Assembly: GCA_003993805.1 (NCBI GenBank) | Contig: RSEF01000017.1 | Span: 6,264,502 to 6,328,501, forward strand | DNA length: 64,000 nt | From: Himantopus leucocephalus | Lineage: Eukaryota > Chordata > Aves > Charadriiformes > Recurvirostridae | Reading direction: 5' to 3' | Shown here: positions 1 to 10,028 of the stretch, piece after piece | Numbering within the stretch: position 1 is the stretch's first letter | Layout: every line of letters starts with the position of its first letter | Position numbers and translations under genes: made by a program | Notes under the pieces: model-generated | Database searches by the model: none | What the model was told of the DNA's origin: nothing | What the model saw: the letters and a program-made list of their open reading frames with translations, nothing else

Positions 1-519
1 AAGTCCTGTGTGAGGAAACCTAGGAAACACTGGACTGCCCGCACCAGGGCTGGCGTGTCAGCTTGTTCCCCATAAATAGCTCCTAAATAACTGCCTGAAG
101 GCTTTTAACAGACTGAGCAAGAAAGGCTCAGTGGGTTGGGGGCTGAGGAAGTGGTTTCCCCATAATAAAGCATTTTATTGGTTAAGGATTTTTCAGCTAA
201 TGCAACATGTAGCCTTACTGTCTAGATTTCCGTTTGCTTTCTCTTTAGCCCATTAGTACGTCAGTAAGTGGACAACGTAGACTTCCCCCAACATATGCAG
301 TCCAATGGACAGCAGACATGCTGGTAGCCAAGGTGCACACAGAGCTCCTTAACCTTCATTTCATCTCAAGAGCCATCTGTAGGACCCAAAACTGCATCGT
401 GGCTCCTTGCTAGCCAAAAACCGGAGGCCACATCAAGTAGCTGTAAATATGCAGCCACATGCAGCCCATCCCTTTTGTGGAACTTCTACCACCTCAAAAA
501 CAATCACCGTTTTACTCAC

Positions 520-3500
520 TATTTTTGTTATTGAAGACAGACACAGACAGTGCATTTTGCATATCTGTGAGCTGTATATCTTCTCTTGTCTTCCCGTTTC
601 TCCAGAAATCCAGTGCCACCTCTGTTATCTTTTCAGCTCCTGCATTGCTAAGTAAAGAGAAAACAAAGATTGTAGCTAGAGGTGATTTTAAAAGGCACTG
701 CATGTACAGAACAGCAAACCTGAGAAGCCACTCCTTACCTGAGGAATATGAAGATGGCTTGTCGGTAAGACACCCCATCCAGAAGCTCATAGTAGTCCAG
801 GAATGGTTTGATAGAGTCAATGAGTCCTGCATGCATTTTATCCATTTCATCAAATATGAAGAGTGATCTGGGACAGATGCTCACATTTCCCCGAATCCAC
901 GACTGCAACTGGTCCTGAGTAGCGTAAAAATAAAAGACATTGAAAGAGTTTCTGTTGAAAAGACAGAAAATAGCACTTCTTACTGACTTTTGTCCTGAAA
1001 GAGTTATTTCAATTGTGTCATTTTAACACCTTTGGCTTCTTGACTAAAAGATGGTTAAAAGCTGTAAATAAAACTAACAGAATGTCACATTTGTTCTGAA
1101 AAAAATTCATGACACCAAGAGACAGGATGTTACAAGCAGGAAATCTCCTCATGAGAAAGATACTCCAGTAAACATAGCAAAAACGAAAGTACACAGTAGG
1201 ACAAGGGACAGGTACCACCAAGGAACAGCAACACAAAGCAAACCCCTGACAAGCAAGATGATTACTTCTGGCAGCACTTTGGCCGAAACATCCTTAGGCG
1301 TCAAAACTATTAACGATATTAAATTTGCTACCTGAACAGCACCAGTGGGAAATTGCACCTGCAGTCACTGGCAAAAGTAGAAACAGAATTCAATGCTCAG
1401 GCCTGTGTTCTAATCATTCGGAAGTTAAATGAAGACAATTACAAGCCCTTCTTAAACCACAATATTGTTCAGCAGGGCTAATGGTTTATTGTATTTAAAG
1501 ATTCTCTCACTTAAGTGTTACATTTAAGATCAATAATGAAGTAATTGGAAAAAATGGGTTGATCTGCTGGCAGATGAATGAGAAGCAACCATTCTAACCA
1601 TTTTCAATGATTCTTCTTTTTTTTTTAATATTCAGTGTTTACTCAGTCCCTGAACTGCAGAGGCAGCACAGGACGGTGGCATTGGGTGCAGTGTGGGTAA
1701 GAAGCGACAGTTCCTTCTACTGTCTTGGGCAGCAAGTTTCCCAAGTGTAATCACCCCGAAACAAAAGCAGAAAAGACAGAACTCAGAGGGTTGTGATCAG
1801 CGGCACAGAGTCTGNNNNNNNNNNNNNNNNNNNNNNNNNNNNNNNNNNNNNNNNNNNNNNNNNNNNNNNNNNNNNNNNNNNNNNNNNNNNNNNNNNNNNN
1901 NNNNNNNNNNNNNNCTATTTTAGAACAGCTCAGTTGCAAGAAGGGGGAAAGTAAGCTATACAAGAGGAAACAGGTATTTCCTTCATTTAGAAATCAGGTT
2001 TGTAAACTCTCCTGTTCCCATTTTTAACATATACAAATGGAATATAAACATTCAGTACTACAAAAGACAGTAGTACTCATTCAAACTCTGCTGTTAACAA
2101 ACTTAGTTAGGAAAAAAAAAAAAGCCAGAAAACATACATCTGAGCTACTGCTCCACATGATACCCACCTGCCTACAGGACTGCACGGACACAAACTGGCA
2201 GAACAATTCCAAATATATTTATTTGTACTTTTCTGACAACAGAGTATTTTGTGATTTTGTTTTACAGCTGGAAAATAGATGCATAGGAAAAACTAAATAA
2301 CCTCCTCAGTGTTCAGTGAAACTGAAAAGTACACCCATGCCTCAGGGAGCAAGCCTCAGCTTACCATGGCTGACACACTTGCGGTGACCAGGTGGTTCCC
2401 CAGAGTCATGAACTGTTAGTTTTTCGCAGTGCTCACCAGTGTATCACCTAACCACGGAATCCTGCTGAAGCACGCTTATCATTAAGTCAGTTACGCCTCT
2501 AAGCAAAGTGTAGAACACAAAATAACTGCATCATTCTTCCCTAAAAAGAGGCTCAAAACACATGCAAAAAACCTTACATTCATGAGAAAACCAGTCCTGA
2601 TGGATGTCAGGATTTACCCAGTTCTGTACAAAAGATTCCAAAACTGACACAGGCTACGTTTCACTGCAAAAAGCATCTAGATTTCTAGTACCGATTGTGC
2701 CATAACATTTATAAATCACTACTGCGGTCACTGCAGCAGCGCTGTGCCCCACCGCCATGGGTTCCACAGCACACTCTTACCTTGTAGAGATTGATGCTGT
2801 GAGCGTGAGGGAAGTGCAAAGTCGCCACGAACTGATGGACATATTTACTCTGCAGACCTCTTTTGTAAATGCTTTCAGCGACTATCTTACTGACAAAATT
2901 TTTGCCTGTTCCAGTCCACCCGTGCAAGGAAAGGGCGAGAGGTTTTTTGGTGTTGCTGTTGTTCAAGAAGCCCTTCACGGCCTTCACAACCACCTTGTTC
3001 ACCAGGTGCTGCCCGAACAGCCTCTTGTCCAAATTCTCCTGCAGAGCTGGACGGAGAGACCACCGTGTCAACAGCGAGGAGGGAGACGGGGAGGGGGTCC
3101 CGGCGCCTTCTCCCTCCTTCCAGGAGGGCCCACCGCCCACCCCGCCGTGCTGGCTGCCAGCCCCAGGCCAGGGGACAAAGGGCCGGCCGAGCTGGAGCAG
3201 CACCCGCGGCCCACGGGCGAGGCCCCACGGGCCCTCCGCGGCTCCCGGGACCTCTGCACCTCCCCAACGCCCTCCCGCCACCCCCGCAATATCCCCTCAG
3301 CTCGCCCCGGCCCCCAGCACTCCTCTCAGCCCCGTACCGGCGGCGGCGCGCCGGTCGTGGCGCTGGAGGCAGCACTCCCTGAAGTAGCAGTAGAGCCGCG
3401 GGTAGGAGATGAAGCCGGTAAGGGCCGAGGCGGCGGCGCCCGCGATCGCCAGCCCCAAGCTGATGGGTTCCACGGCGCTGGCCGGCCTGAGGAGCAGCGG

Positions 3501-3551
3501 CAGCAGCGCCAGCCCCAGGGCCGCCCGCAGCGCGCCCCGCCGCAGCTTCAT
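520..3551 (-). CDS. TOR1A: Torsin-1A, ER-lumen AAA+ ATPase (exons 1-4; 3' exon missing at left edge)
   Basis: Torsin-1A is an AAA+ ATPase of the ER lumen and perinuclear space, activated by LAP1/LULL1 and involved in nuclear-envelope and ER protein handling. Coding exons, 5' to 3': 3338-3551, 2781-3046, 739-914, 520-647. All junctions are GT-AG and phases close, giving 261 visible residues. Residues 1-26 are a signal peptide (basic start, leucine-rich core, ASA before VEPISLG). A short hydrophobic stretch follows at about 30-48. Walker A is GWTGTGKN at 114-121, with the torsin-typical Asn after Lys. Walker B is LFIFDEMDK at 178-186. SNAGAEKIT opens exon 4. The final exon (about 80 residues in the family, including the C-terminal Cys region) is not in bases 1-519, so it lies outside the window. 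I favour TOR1A over TOR1B because of [14 protein letters not shown] and SVFNNKNS; a TOR1B-like origin is less likely. Confidence 0.93.
739..914 (-). CDS. TOR1A: TOR1A exon 3, Walker B exon
   Basis: This 176-bp exon encodes [12 protein letters not shown] through the Walker B acidic pair in FIFDEMDK to the [12 protein letters not shown] strand. It ends in phase 2, so the serine of FLSNAGAE is split between exons 3 and 4. The donor is CTCAG followed by GTAAGG. Confidence 0.92.
915..2780 (-). other. TOR1A: TOR1A intron 2 (contains a 100-N gap)
   Basis: This intron lies between the Walker A and Walker B exons. It is AT-rich, contains the gap at 1815-1914, and shows no exon, RNA gene or recognisable transposon. 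The small open frames inside have no domain signature or splice context. Confidence 0.7.
1815..1914. other. Assembly gap, 100 N
   Basis: Exactly 100 N, a conventional unknown-length placeholder, in TOR1A intron 2. Confidence 0.99.
2781..3046 (-). CDS. TOR1A: TOR1A exon 2, Walker A exon
   Basis: This 266-bp exon encodes residues 72-160 and carries the nucleotide-binding P-loop ([13 protein letters not shown]). The acceptor is CCAG before CTCTGCAGG and the donor is AAG followed by GTAAGAG. It starts in phase 1, completing Ala72, and ends in phase 0. Confidence 0.93.
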
Positions 3552-3850
3552 GGCCCGCCCGGCCCCGCCGCCCCGCCGCCGCTTCCGCTCCGCAACCCCG
3601 CTTCCGCCGCCGCCATCTTGGGTGCGGGCAGAGGCGGGGCTGACGCTGAGGGCGGCCGCCATGTTGGACGGGCACCCGCGGGGGCCGCCCGCGGCTGTAA
3701 TTAGCGAAATGGCGGCCCCGTGTGGTACACTTGATGAAGTACCGCGCTCGTGCTCAACCCTCAGCTCAGCAGTGCCCTCCCTGCGGGTACTCAGGGCGAA
3801 CGGCACCCCAGAGCCGCACGGGGGCACAGGCTCAGAGACAAACTTGCGCA
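3090..3850 (-). promoter_or_regulatory. TOR1A: CpG island and promoter of TOR1A
   Basis: This is a very GC- and CpG-rich block covering exon 1 and its upstream flank, in contrast to the AT-rich introns beside it. It holds two exact matches to the extended YY1 consensus AANATGGCGGC on the minus strand (3609-3619 and 3655-3665), and a third ATGGCGGC core on the plus strand at 3709-3716. No TATA box is seen. The transcription start is inferred to lie roughly at 3560-3700 but cannot be fixed from sequence. Confidence 0.7.
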
Positions 3851-3859
3851 TTTACCTGG

Positions 3860-4035
3860 CCCTGAGATTTTTTCTGAGGGGAAAAAAAAAAAAGAAAAAA
3901 AAAAAGCAACGTTTTGGGCTATCCCACTCTTCCCTGGAGTGATGGGACTCCTGAGTGACGGGACACGGGCACCCTGCCAGAACACAGCAAACATCAGCAT
4001 GCATCCCAGAAGGTAAAATGACATTTACAATCACT
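3860..4035. other. Spacer between the TOR1A promoter and the C9orf78 3' end
   Basis: This short spacer has an A-rich tract at about 3882-3905. Nothing else recognisable is seen. The two minus-strand genes sit tail-to-head, with about 500 bp between the C9orf78 poly(A) signal and the TOR1A start codon. Confidence 0.6.
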
Positions 4036-4045
4036 TAAAAACACT

Positions 4046-4051
4046 TTTATT
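4046..4051 (-). terminator. C9orf78: Candidate C9orf78 poly(A) signal AATAAA
   Basis: This is a canonical AATAAA on the minus strand, about 0.93 kb beyond the C9orf78 stop codon and ahead of the TOR1A CpG island. It is the best-placed signal for ending C9orf78 transcripts. The assignment is inferred from position only. Confidence 0.55.
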
Positions 4052-4311
4052 ATTTTCCAGTTCCAAATCTTGACTTTAAGTTCCCGCACGTCATACCTCC
4101 TCGGAAGACATGGCTGACACTGGCTGCGGGGCCTCTGGCTTCTTCACAAGCCGCCGTATCGACCCTGTCCTGAGAGCTGAAAGGGAGATTTTCCTCCAGT
4201 CCAACAGTTACAGCCTGATCCAATTTTCTTCTCTTCCTTGCAGCTAAAATAAAATGCAGCGAACGGCTACAGAAATAAGTCTACAGGGGGAAAAAGANAA
4301 AAAAAAAAAAA

Positions 4312-4370
4312 ATCACAGAATGGTCAGGGTTGGAAGGACCTCTGGAGATCATCTAGTCCAACCCCCAAAT
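4312..4370 (-). mobile_element. CR1 retrotransposon 3'-end fragment
   Basis: Read on the plus strand, this is the reverse complement of the CR1 3' tail: CACAGAATGGTCAGGGTTGG, then AGATCATCTAGTCCAACCCCC. The fragment is therefore in minus orientation. It is 5'-truncated, as CR1 insertions normally are. It abuts an A-rich tract containing a single ambiguous base at 4298 and falls inside the presumed C9orf78 3'UTR. Confidence 0.85.
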
Positions 4371-4983
4371 CCCTGGCGCTGTGTATCTGCTGTCGTTTCT
4401 CGCACTGATGACAGACGCAGCGTGGCAGCACCAGGCACAGCCAACACTCTGATTTCTCCCAGAGCACTTGCAAGCCAGGCTGAGGCGCAGCGGCACTGAA
4501 CGCACCGCTGCAGCATTTCTGCCTTACGCACCCCGCACAGCCAAGGCGCCTGGCAACAAACAAGGAGTCTCTTACAAAAAGTTACGTTCAAGCAAACCGG
4601 CTTTCAACCTTCCCTTTATCTTTACAAGGTAAACAGCACTGCTGCTATTATAGAATTGCCTTTTTTTTTTTTTGTATTTTTTTAAGAGGGTGAAAGAGTC
4701 TATAAAGCAAGTTTGTTTTCCCCCTCAAAAATGCCAACCAGGAAAGCTCACGTTCTCCTAAAAGAAGGTTTATAACTGAAAATAAGCTATACACAAGATT
4801 TTACTGACCAAAGGCTTCGCAATCACCTGCCAACTGATTCACTACAAGGTCACAAGAAAAGCTTTGTAGGTAACACCAGCATGTGAAGGTAGTGACTCTT
4901 CGTACATCAATTTCAGGTCATTGACACAAAATCCTCTACTAGTAGAAAATAAGAACAACTGCAAAGACTTCAGTCCACATTCA

Positions 4984-5075
4984 TCAGTATCGCCTATTCA
5001 TCTTCTTGAATTTCTCATAGTGATAATCATCCGTTGCTTTTTCATTGAGTGGACGTTTGCGATTGGGAGGAGACC
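4984..5075 (-). CDS. C9orf78: C9orf78 terminal coding exon
   Basis: This exon encodes the invariant C-terminus (RSPPNRKRP... to YHYEKFKKMNRRY, TGA at 4984-4986). It enters in phase 1 after GAAG. The 3'UTR runs from 4983 towards about 4030. Confidence 0.95.
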
Positions 5076-8000
5076 CTTCAAAAGAAAGAGAAGGAAATAT
5101 TATTTCCCTGTCCATTCACAGGAGACATTTCCTTAACTCCACTACCTCCCTTACACAGCCCCTTGCTCTGGGAAAGGTTATTGCTTTCGCTGTCAGTGCT
5201 CCCCAGCCTTGCAGCCCTTGCTATTCCGGCTTTCACCAAAGCCTTGTCAGCCAGCTTTGGCAACATGTTTCAACTGTGACCTTCGCTACTCCACCCTTGA
5301 GCATCTCTAAAGACGTCCCCCATCCAGACAGCTTCACGTGTGACCTAGTAGGGCACATCAAATGCAACAGCCTCTCATGCACTTAGATTGCTCCATTTCC
5401 CCACTATCTCAGGGCACCCGGAGAAGAGAAGATAAGAAGAGCCAGATCATTTCCCTGTGCAAGACCCCTGAAGAGTTTCAGCGTCTCTTCTTAAGACATT
5501 TCAGATTAGGAACGTACGCTCGGGTTCTGGCCTCTCCGTATCCCCCACTCTCAGTGGACGGGGCTTTGGCTCTTCTTTGTTCCTTCGCACTGGTGCATTT
5601 AGCTCCTCATGATAAACTGAAAGAAGGAAAACATCAGATAAGGAATATTATCTGGAGCAGATGTTATGCAGAAAGATGTATTTCTATGGCTTTTGTTACA
5701 ACTGATCTTTAGCAGAAACAACAGAACCTCAGAATAAGCATTCATGTAACTGGTTTCTATGGATAATCAATACCTGCAAGATGGGAGAAAGCAAATTTCA
5801 GTAGCACTATTTCATCAGGAGTGGCCCAAAGACTCATTTCCTTCAGCACACACAAGTCTGACTCCAAAACTCCCCGTAAGCATAGTTAGAAACAGCAGAA
5901 GGCTGCCTTTCCTCCAGATGGCTGCCCTGTGAGAAGCTCTCCCAGGAATTACTTCTCATCTCCTGTCTAGTAAGGTCTATGTTTGCTTGATCACCTGTCT
6001 GCTTGGGCAGCCTACAAAATGGATTCTCCCAATTACAAACCATCATTTATAATGGCAGATGAGGCAGGCATTTCCACACGCTCAAGATACAACTTAAAAA
6101 AAAGTCTTGAAATTTATGAGGCTATGTCAGCTGGGAGTTCAAGAGCAGAAAGTTAAGCTATGAGTAAGATGTCCCTCTCCTTGCTGATGGATGGAAGACA
6201 AAGACCAAGCCAAATGGGGTCTATCTGAGCATCCCAGGAAAAGGAATCAGACAGCTGCTTGTGCTGATACACCAACTAATTTCTCCTGCATCAGACTCTG
6301 TCCCAACTGACAGCTTTTCTTCAGGAGATGAGGGCTCACACCTGGGTCAGGAGAGCCAGACAAGACTTACATCTGTTGTGCTGGACATAGTTAACAGCCA
6401 TGTTGGTGGGAACAAAGGAGGTTTCGCTGTCTTTCTTTTTGTTCTGCTGCTCTGCCAGCAGCTTGGCCTTGGCCTCTTCAGTTGAGATGATGTTTTTTAT
6501 TTTTGCGCTGGAAGAAAAAAAAAGAAGAAACCCTCATTAATATTTAGAAATGGTAGTAGGCATAGAAGTGCTAAGGGGCTGGAATTAGAGGACAGTAAGA
6601 ACACTGCTATGCTATGGGATGTGGTTTTTGAGAGGAGCCTGTGCTATAGAAACAGACGCTCTCTTTCAAAGGCAAAAGGGAAGCTCACAGCTTCAGTGCA
6701 TGCTCTTTCAGCACAGGGCATAAACACATCCTGCTAGATTCCAGTCACCAAAGTTAAGAGCCTTCTGCCAGAAGTCATACGATGCAGCTGCACCAGAGCC
6801 CTATCACTGTGGAGAACTGGCTGTGCTAGATACCACGCCAATCCAGAACAAGGTGCAATCCCATCACAGAGCCTAAGTGGGGCCGTCTAATCCAGCCACA
6901 CCGCTGCTCTGCCAATCAACACTTGCACATCCTGGCAATTCAGGCCACAACCAACAGATCTGTGAACCACATACTCAATTCCCAGGTCCACTTCTGGAAT
7001 ACCGCTCAGCATCTGGTTAGACAGCATCTCCTCAGTCTTCTTGGCCGAGGAGACACGGATGTTCTCTGGCAGCTCATACAGAGAGTCCTCGGCATTCTTA
7101 AGCTTCACCTTCTGCTCCTCATTCTCCACAATTCCCTTTCTCTTCTTCAGCTCAGTCTCAATGTACTTCATCCTAAAGAGCAGCACATGAGGGACACACA
7201 GTATTTAATTCTGTTTTCCTTACTGTGTCGCAGCACTGCTGGGCACAGCTGCATCACTGTCCCAATAGCTAAGAGAGAGGAACAAATAATCTCTCCAAAA
7301 CCACTCGGCTACTATCAACTGCAAAAAGCAATTGTGCAAGAAATGACCAGATCCTCCAAGCTCTTTCTCAACCAGGAGGGAAGGCTCCCACTGGTATTTC
7401 ACACCAGGCCAGCTGGTTGGCAGCTGCCATCTTTGTCCATGAAAAAGCCTTCTCTAGCGTGGCAGTCAGAAGGTGAAAGGGCAAGTGGAAGTTCTAGTGA
7501 GAACTGGGAAGAAGTTCTGGGAGCAGTCAGTATCCAAGACAGAAAAAAATACACTGTGAGGGGATGCCCAACCCCAAATTCAACCCCCAGACACAACGCA
7601 GCACAACTTACATGTCAGCATCTTCATCCCGCCTGTTGGTTTCAGCTGAGAAGGAAGTTCCCAAATTTAGATCTTCCTCTTCATTAATCCTAAATGGAAG
7701 CCACAATGTTTACAGTTTGGAGTTCGGGGTTGTTGGTTGTTTGGTCTTCAGAGCCCATATGCACCCACCTGTCCTTGCCTCGTTCTTTCAGCTTCTTCAT
7801 GTCCACCATTCCGCCAGATTTTATCTTAAATGGGTCATCCTGTAAAGCAAATAATAAGAAATAATGAGAAATCCTGAAGCTTGCCTTGACGTTAATGCTA
7901 GTCTTCGAGATCTGGATTAACACGCAGAGAACATTTAAGTATTGAGCTGTGACGTCAGCCCTAGCCCAGGCCAGACTGGCACAGCAATGGGCTGGACCGC

Positions 8001-10028
8001 ACTGGTATTTTCACATCGTTACATCTTGGTGCCGAGGAGATAGAAGTGTCTAGCACTTACCACAAGGGTTGCTTCTTCCTGCAACTTCTCTCCCACAAGC
8101 AGAGCCACAGCACTAGTCAAGCAGATAAAGAAAGTAAATACAATTCAGTGGAAGGAAACTTATTGCCATCAGTACCGCGTTTCTTTATCCTTCTCTAAAT
8201 CCAGCCCATGGTCTGGCACACTGTATTCACACTAAATTGTTGGTCTTCCTAATCCCTCTGCGTGGATAGAGGGACGATTACTGTTTTGGGGAGATGAGAA
8301 GTTAAGGCAAATTTTAGTGCCTTCCAGCAAGTCATCAAAATAAGGAACACAGTTCATTGCTGGTGCACATTTCAGTTAGCTCACCAGTTAATTAACAGCC
8401 CAAGAGGAGAGGGCAATTAGGATGGAGGAGGTGTGAAAGAGTCCAATTTAAGCCACATGTGCAGCACAAAACCAATTTGTTGAACATACGAGTCATGGTA
8501 AATCCCAATCTCTGTCTTTCTCTTCATGGCTGGGATAGAGAACAGACTTTGCTCCCTGTAAACTGACACTGTGTGCCTGTACCAAACTCTCCTCCTTCTC
8601 CATCCTCAGGCTCTCGTGGAGAAACTCCTCTGCCAAAAGCATGGTTTTGGCACTCTCCAACATGGGACGGTTTCTCCTGAAAGTAGGCACGTGACAAGAG
8701 AGCAATTTACTATTACATTACACCGTCGGACAACACAACTTCACATCCTTGGTGCTGTGTCCCTTACCTCACCCCGTTGGGTCGTTTTCTGAGGCTCTGA
8801 ACTTCTTTGGTTTCCTCAAGTTTTAACCTGAAGAAAAAACATTTGACTTAGTACTGGATGCTTGCCTTAAACTTCTGCCTACCAGTGTCCACTTTTCTGG
8901 TTACACACTAGATAAATGGAGTTGCTTAAAGAAAGTAGAAAATATCTATAATTTAATCAGTCAGAAAAAAACCCCACATTGCATCTGCTGGATACGTCCC
9001 TTCAGCATGCCTTCCCTCAGCTGAGGAAAGAGGCACCCAAGCATTTAAAGGCTTTAATAAGAAGCCAACGTGGGAAGAACGAGTCAAGCATCATTGGGTT
9101 TAGTTCATGAAGATCTTCAGACAATATTCTCCTCACTGGAAAACTGAGACTAAGAAACATGAGTTAATGCGGGGCACCTTTACTCCTACAACAACTGACA
9201 GTAGCTAATAATATAATACAGTCATTTCTCAGGAGAAGGGGAACTAATCAAGCACACAATTTGCAGCAAAATTAGCAGCAGCTTTTGAGTGTAACTCGGC
9301 TGAATGGTTGTCGATACATCAGTNACAGTAGCTAATAATATAATACAGTCATTTCTCAGGAGAAGGGGGAAATAATCAAGCACACAATTTGCAGCAAAAT
9401 TAGCAGCAACTTTTGAGTGTAACTCGGCTGAATGGTTGTCAATACATCAGTGACTCAGAAGAAAGTTTAGGGTAAATTTAAATATCAAGTCTCTTTACAT
9501 AGACTGACATGAATTCTTAATTTATTCAGATATTCGGCCTTTTCCTAGTTATGCATGTCTTTTACTACCTGCCATGAACTATGCCTCATAACGTCTTTTT
9601 CAGAGATAAAATAATAACAAGAGAGGTCTTGCTTGCAATGCAAGGATCAGAAAAGGAAAGGGTCCCTCTGGGAGCGCCGGTTTCCAAGCGGAAGAGCAGT
9701 GAACGTTAGAAACGGCGCCCGGGCCAGCGAGGGGGGCCGCGCCGGTCCCGCCGACCCACCGCTGCTCCCGCTGCTCCCCAGCACGGCTCCGCGGGCTGAC
9801 CCGTCCCGGTCGCTCTCCTCCCGCGGCCGGCACCTCCCGGAGGACGCACACGAGAACTCTCCGTGGAACAGACCCCCGGGGCTCCCGGCGGGTTCGGGCC
9901 GCCCCCCCCCGGGCCCAGCCGGGCTCTCCGCCGGTCCCGACCCACCTGACCTCCTCCGCCACCTGCTCGTCCTCCTCCTCCGAGTCCTCCTCCTCCCTCC
10001 GCCGCCGGAAGGACTTCTTGGCCGGCAT
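4984..10028 (-). CDS. C9orf78: C9orf78/TLS1-like spliceosome-associated protein, 289 aa, complete
   Basis: The human protein (HCA59, the fission-yeast Tls1 relative) associates with the spliceosomal helicase BRR2 and PRPF8 and influences 3' splice-site choice. Coding exons, 5' to 3': 9946-10028, 8768-8827, 8061-8112, 7769-7839, 7612-7689, 6975-7172, 6371-6507, 5518-5616, 4984-5075. They total 870 bp, giving 289 aa, the length I recall for human. The start is MPAKKSFRRRR, followed by an acidic run with EEEDSEEEDEQ. Conserved blocks include LRKRPNGVSAVALLVGEK, DDPFKIKSGGMVDMKKLK, MMKYIETELKKRKGIVE, LYELPENIRVSSAKKTEE and MLSNQMLSGIPEVDLGID, ending in DDYHYEKFKKMNRRY. It is charged and mostly disordered, with no membrane segment. 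ATG 10026-10028 is the first ATG of its frame; the codons upstream offer only GTG. The gene is head-to-head with USP20. Confidence 0.96.
6975..7172 (-). CDS. C9orf78: C9orf78 exon 6, conserved core
   Basis: This 198-bp exon is the largest and best-conserved block. It includes the basic helix MKYIETELKKRKGIVE and the motif LSNQMLSGIPEVDLGI. The acceptor is TTTAG before GATGAAG; the donor is ATTGA followed by GTATGT. Confidence 0.95.
9198..9451. repeat. Direct tandem duplication, about 126 bp x 2, split by one n
   Basis: Copy 1 (9198-9323) and copy 2 (9325-9451) are nearly identical, both starting ACAGTAGCTAATAATATAAT and ending in ACATCAGT. They differ at a few positions, including a one-base length change after GAGAAGGGG. 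A single n at 9324 separates them. It lies in C9orf78 intron 1 and does not touch coding sequence. An unmerged assembly overlap is the likeliest explanation. Confidence 0.9.

Noticed and set aside
1..519. Search for the last TOR1A exon
   Set aside because: No frame on the minus strand gives the expected C-terminal torsin sequence. The exon must lie outside the window.
520..3551. Assignment of the torsin gene to TOR1B
   Set aside because: Residues at diagnostic positions ([31 protein letters not shown]) fit TOR1A better, and TOR1A is the torsin next to C9orf78 in human.
2757..3704. 315-codon plus-strand open frame
   Set aside because: It is antisense to TOR1A exons 1-2 and runs through a CpG island.
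9198..9451. CRISPR-like or satellite array
   Set aside because: There are only two copies, no spacers, and an ambiguous base at the junction. A eukaryotic assembly artefact is the better reading.
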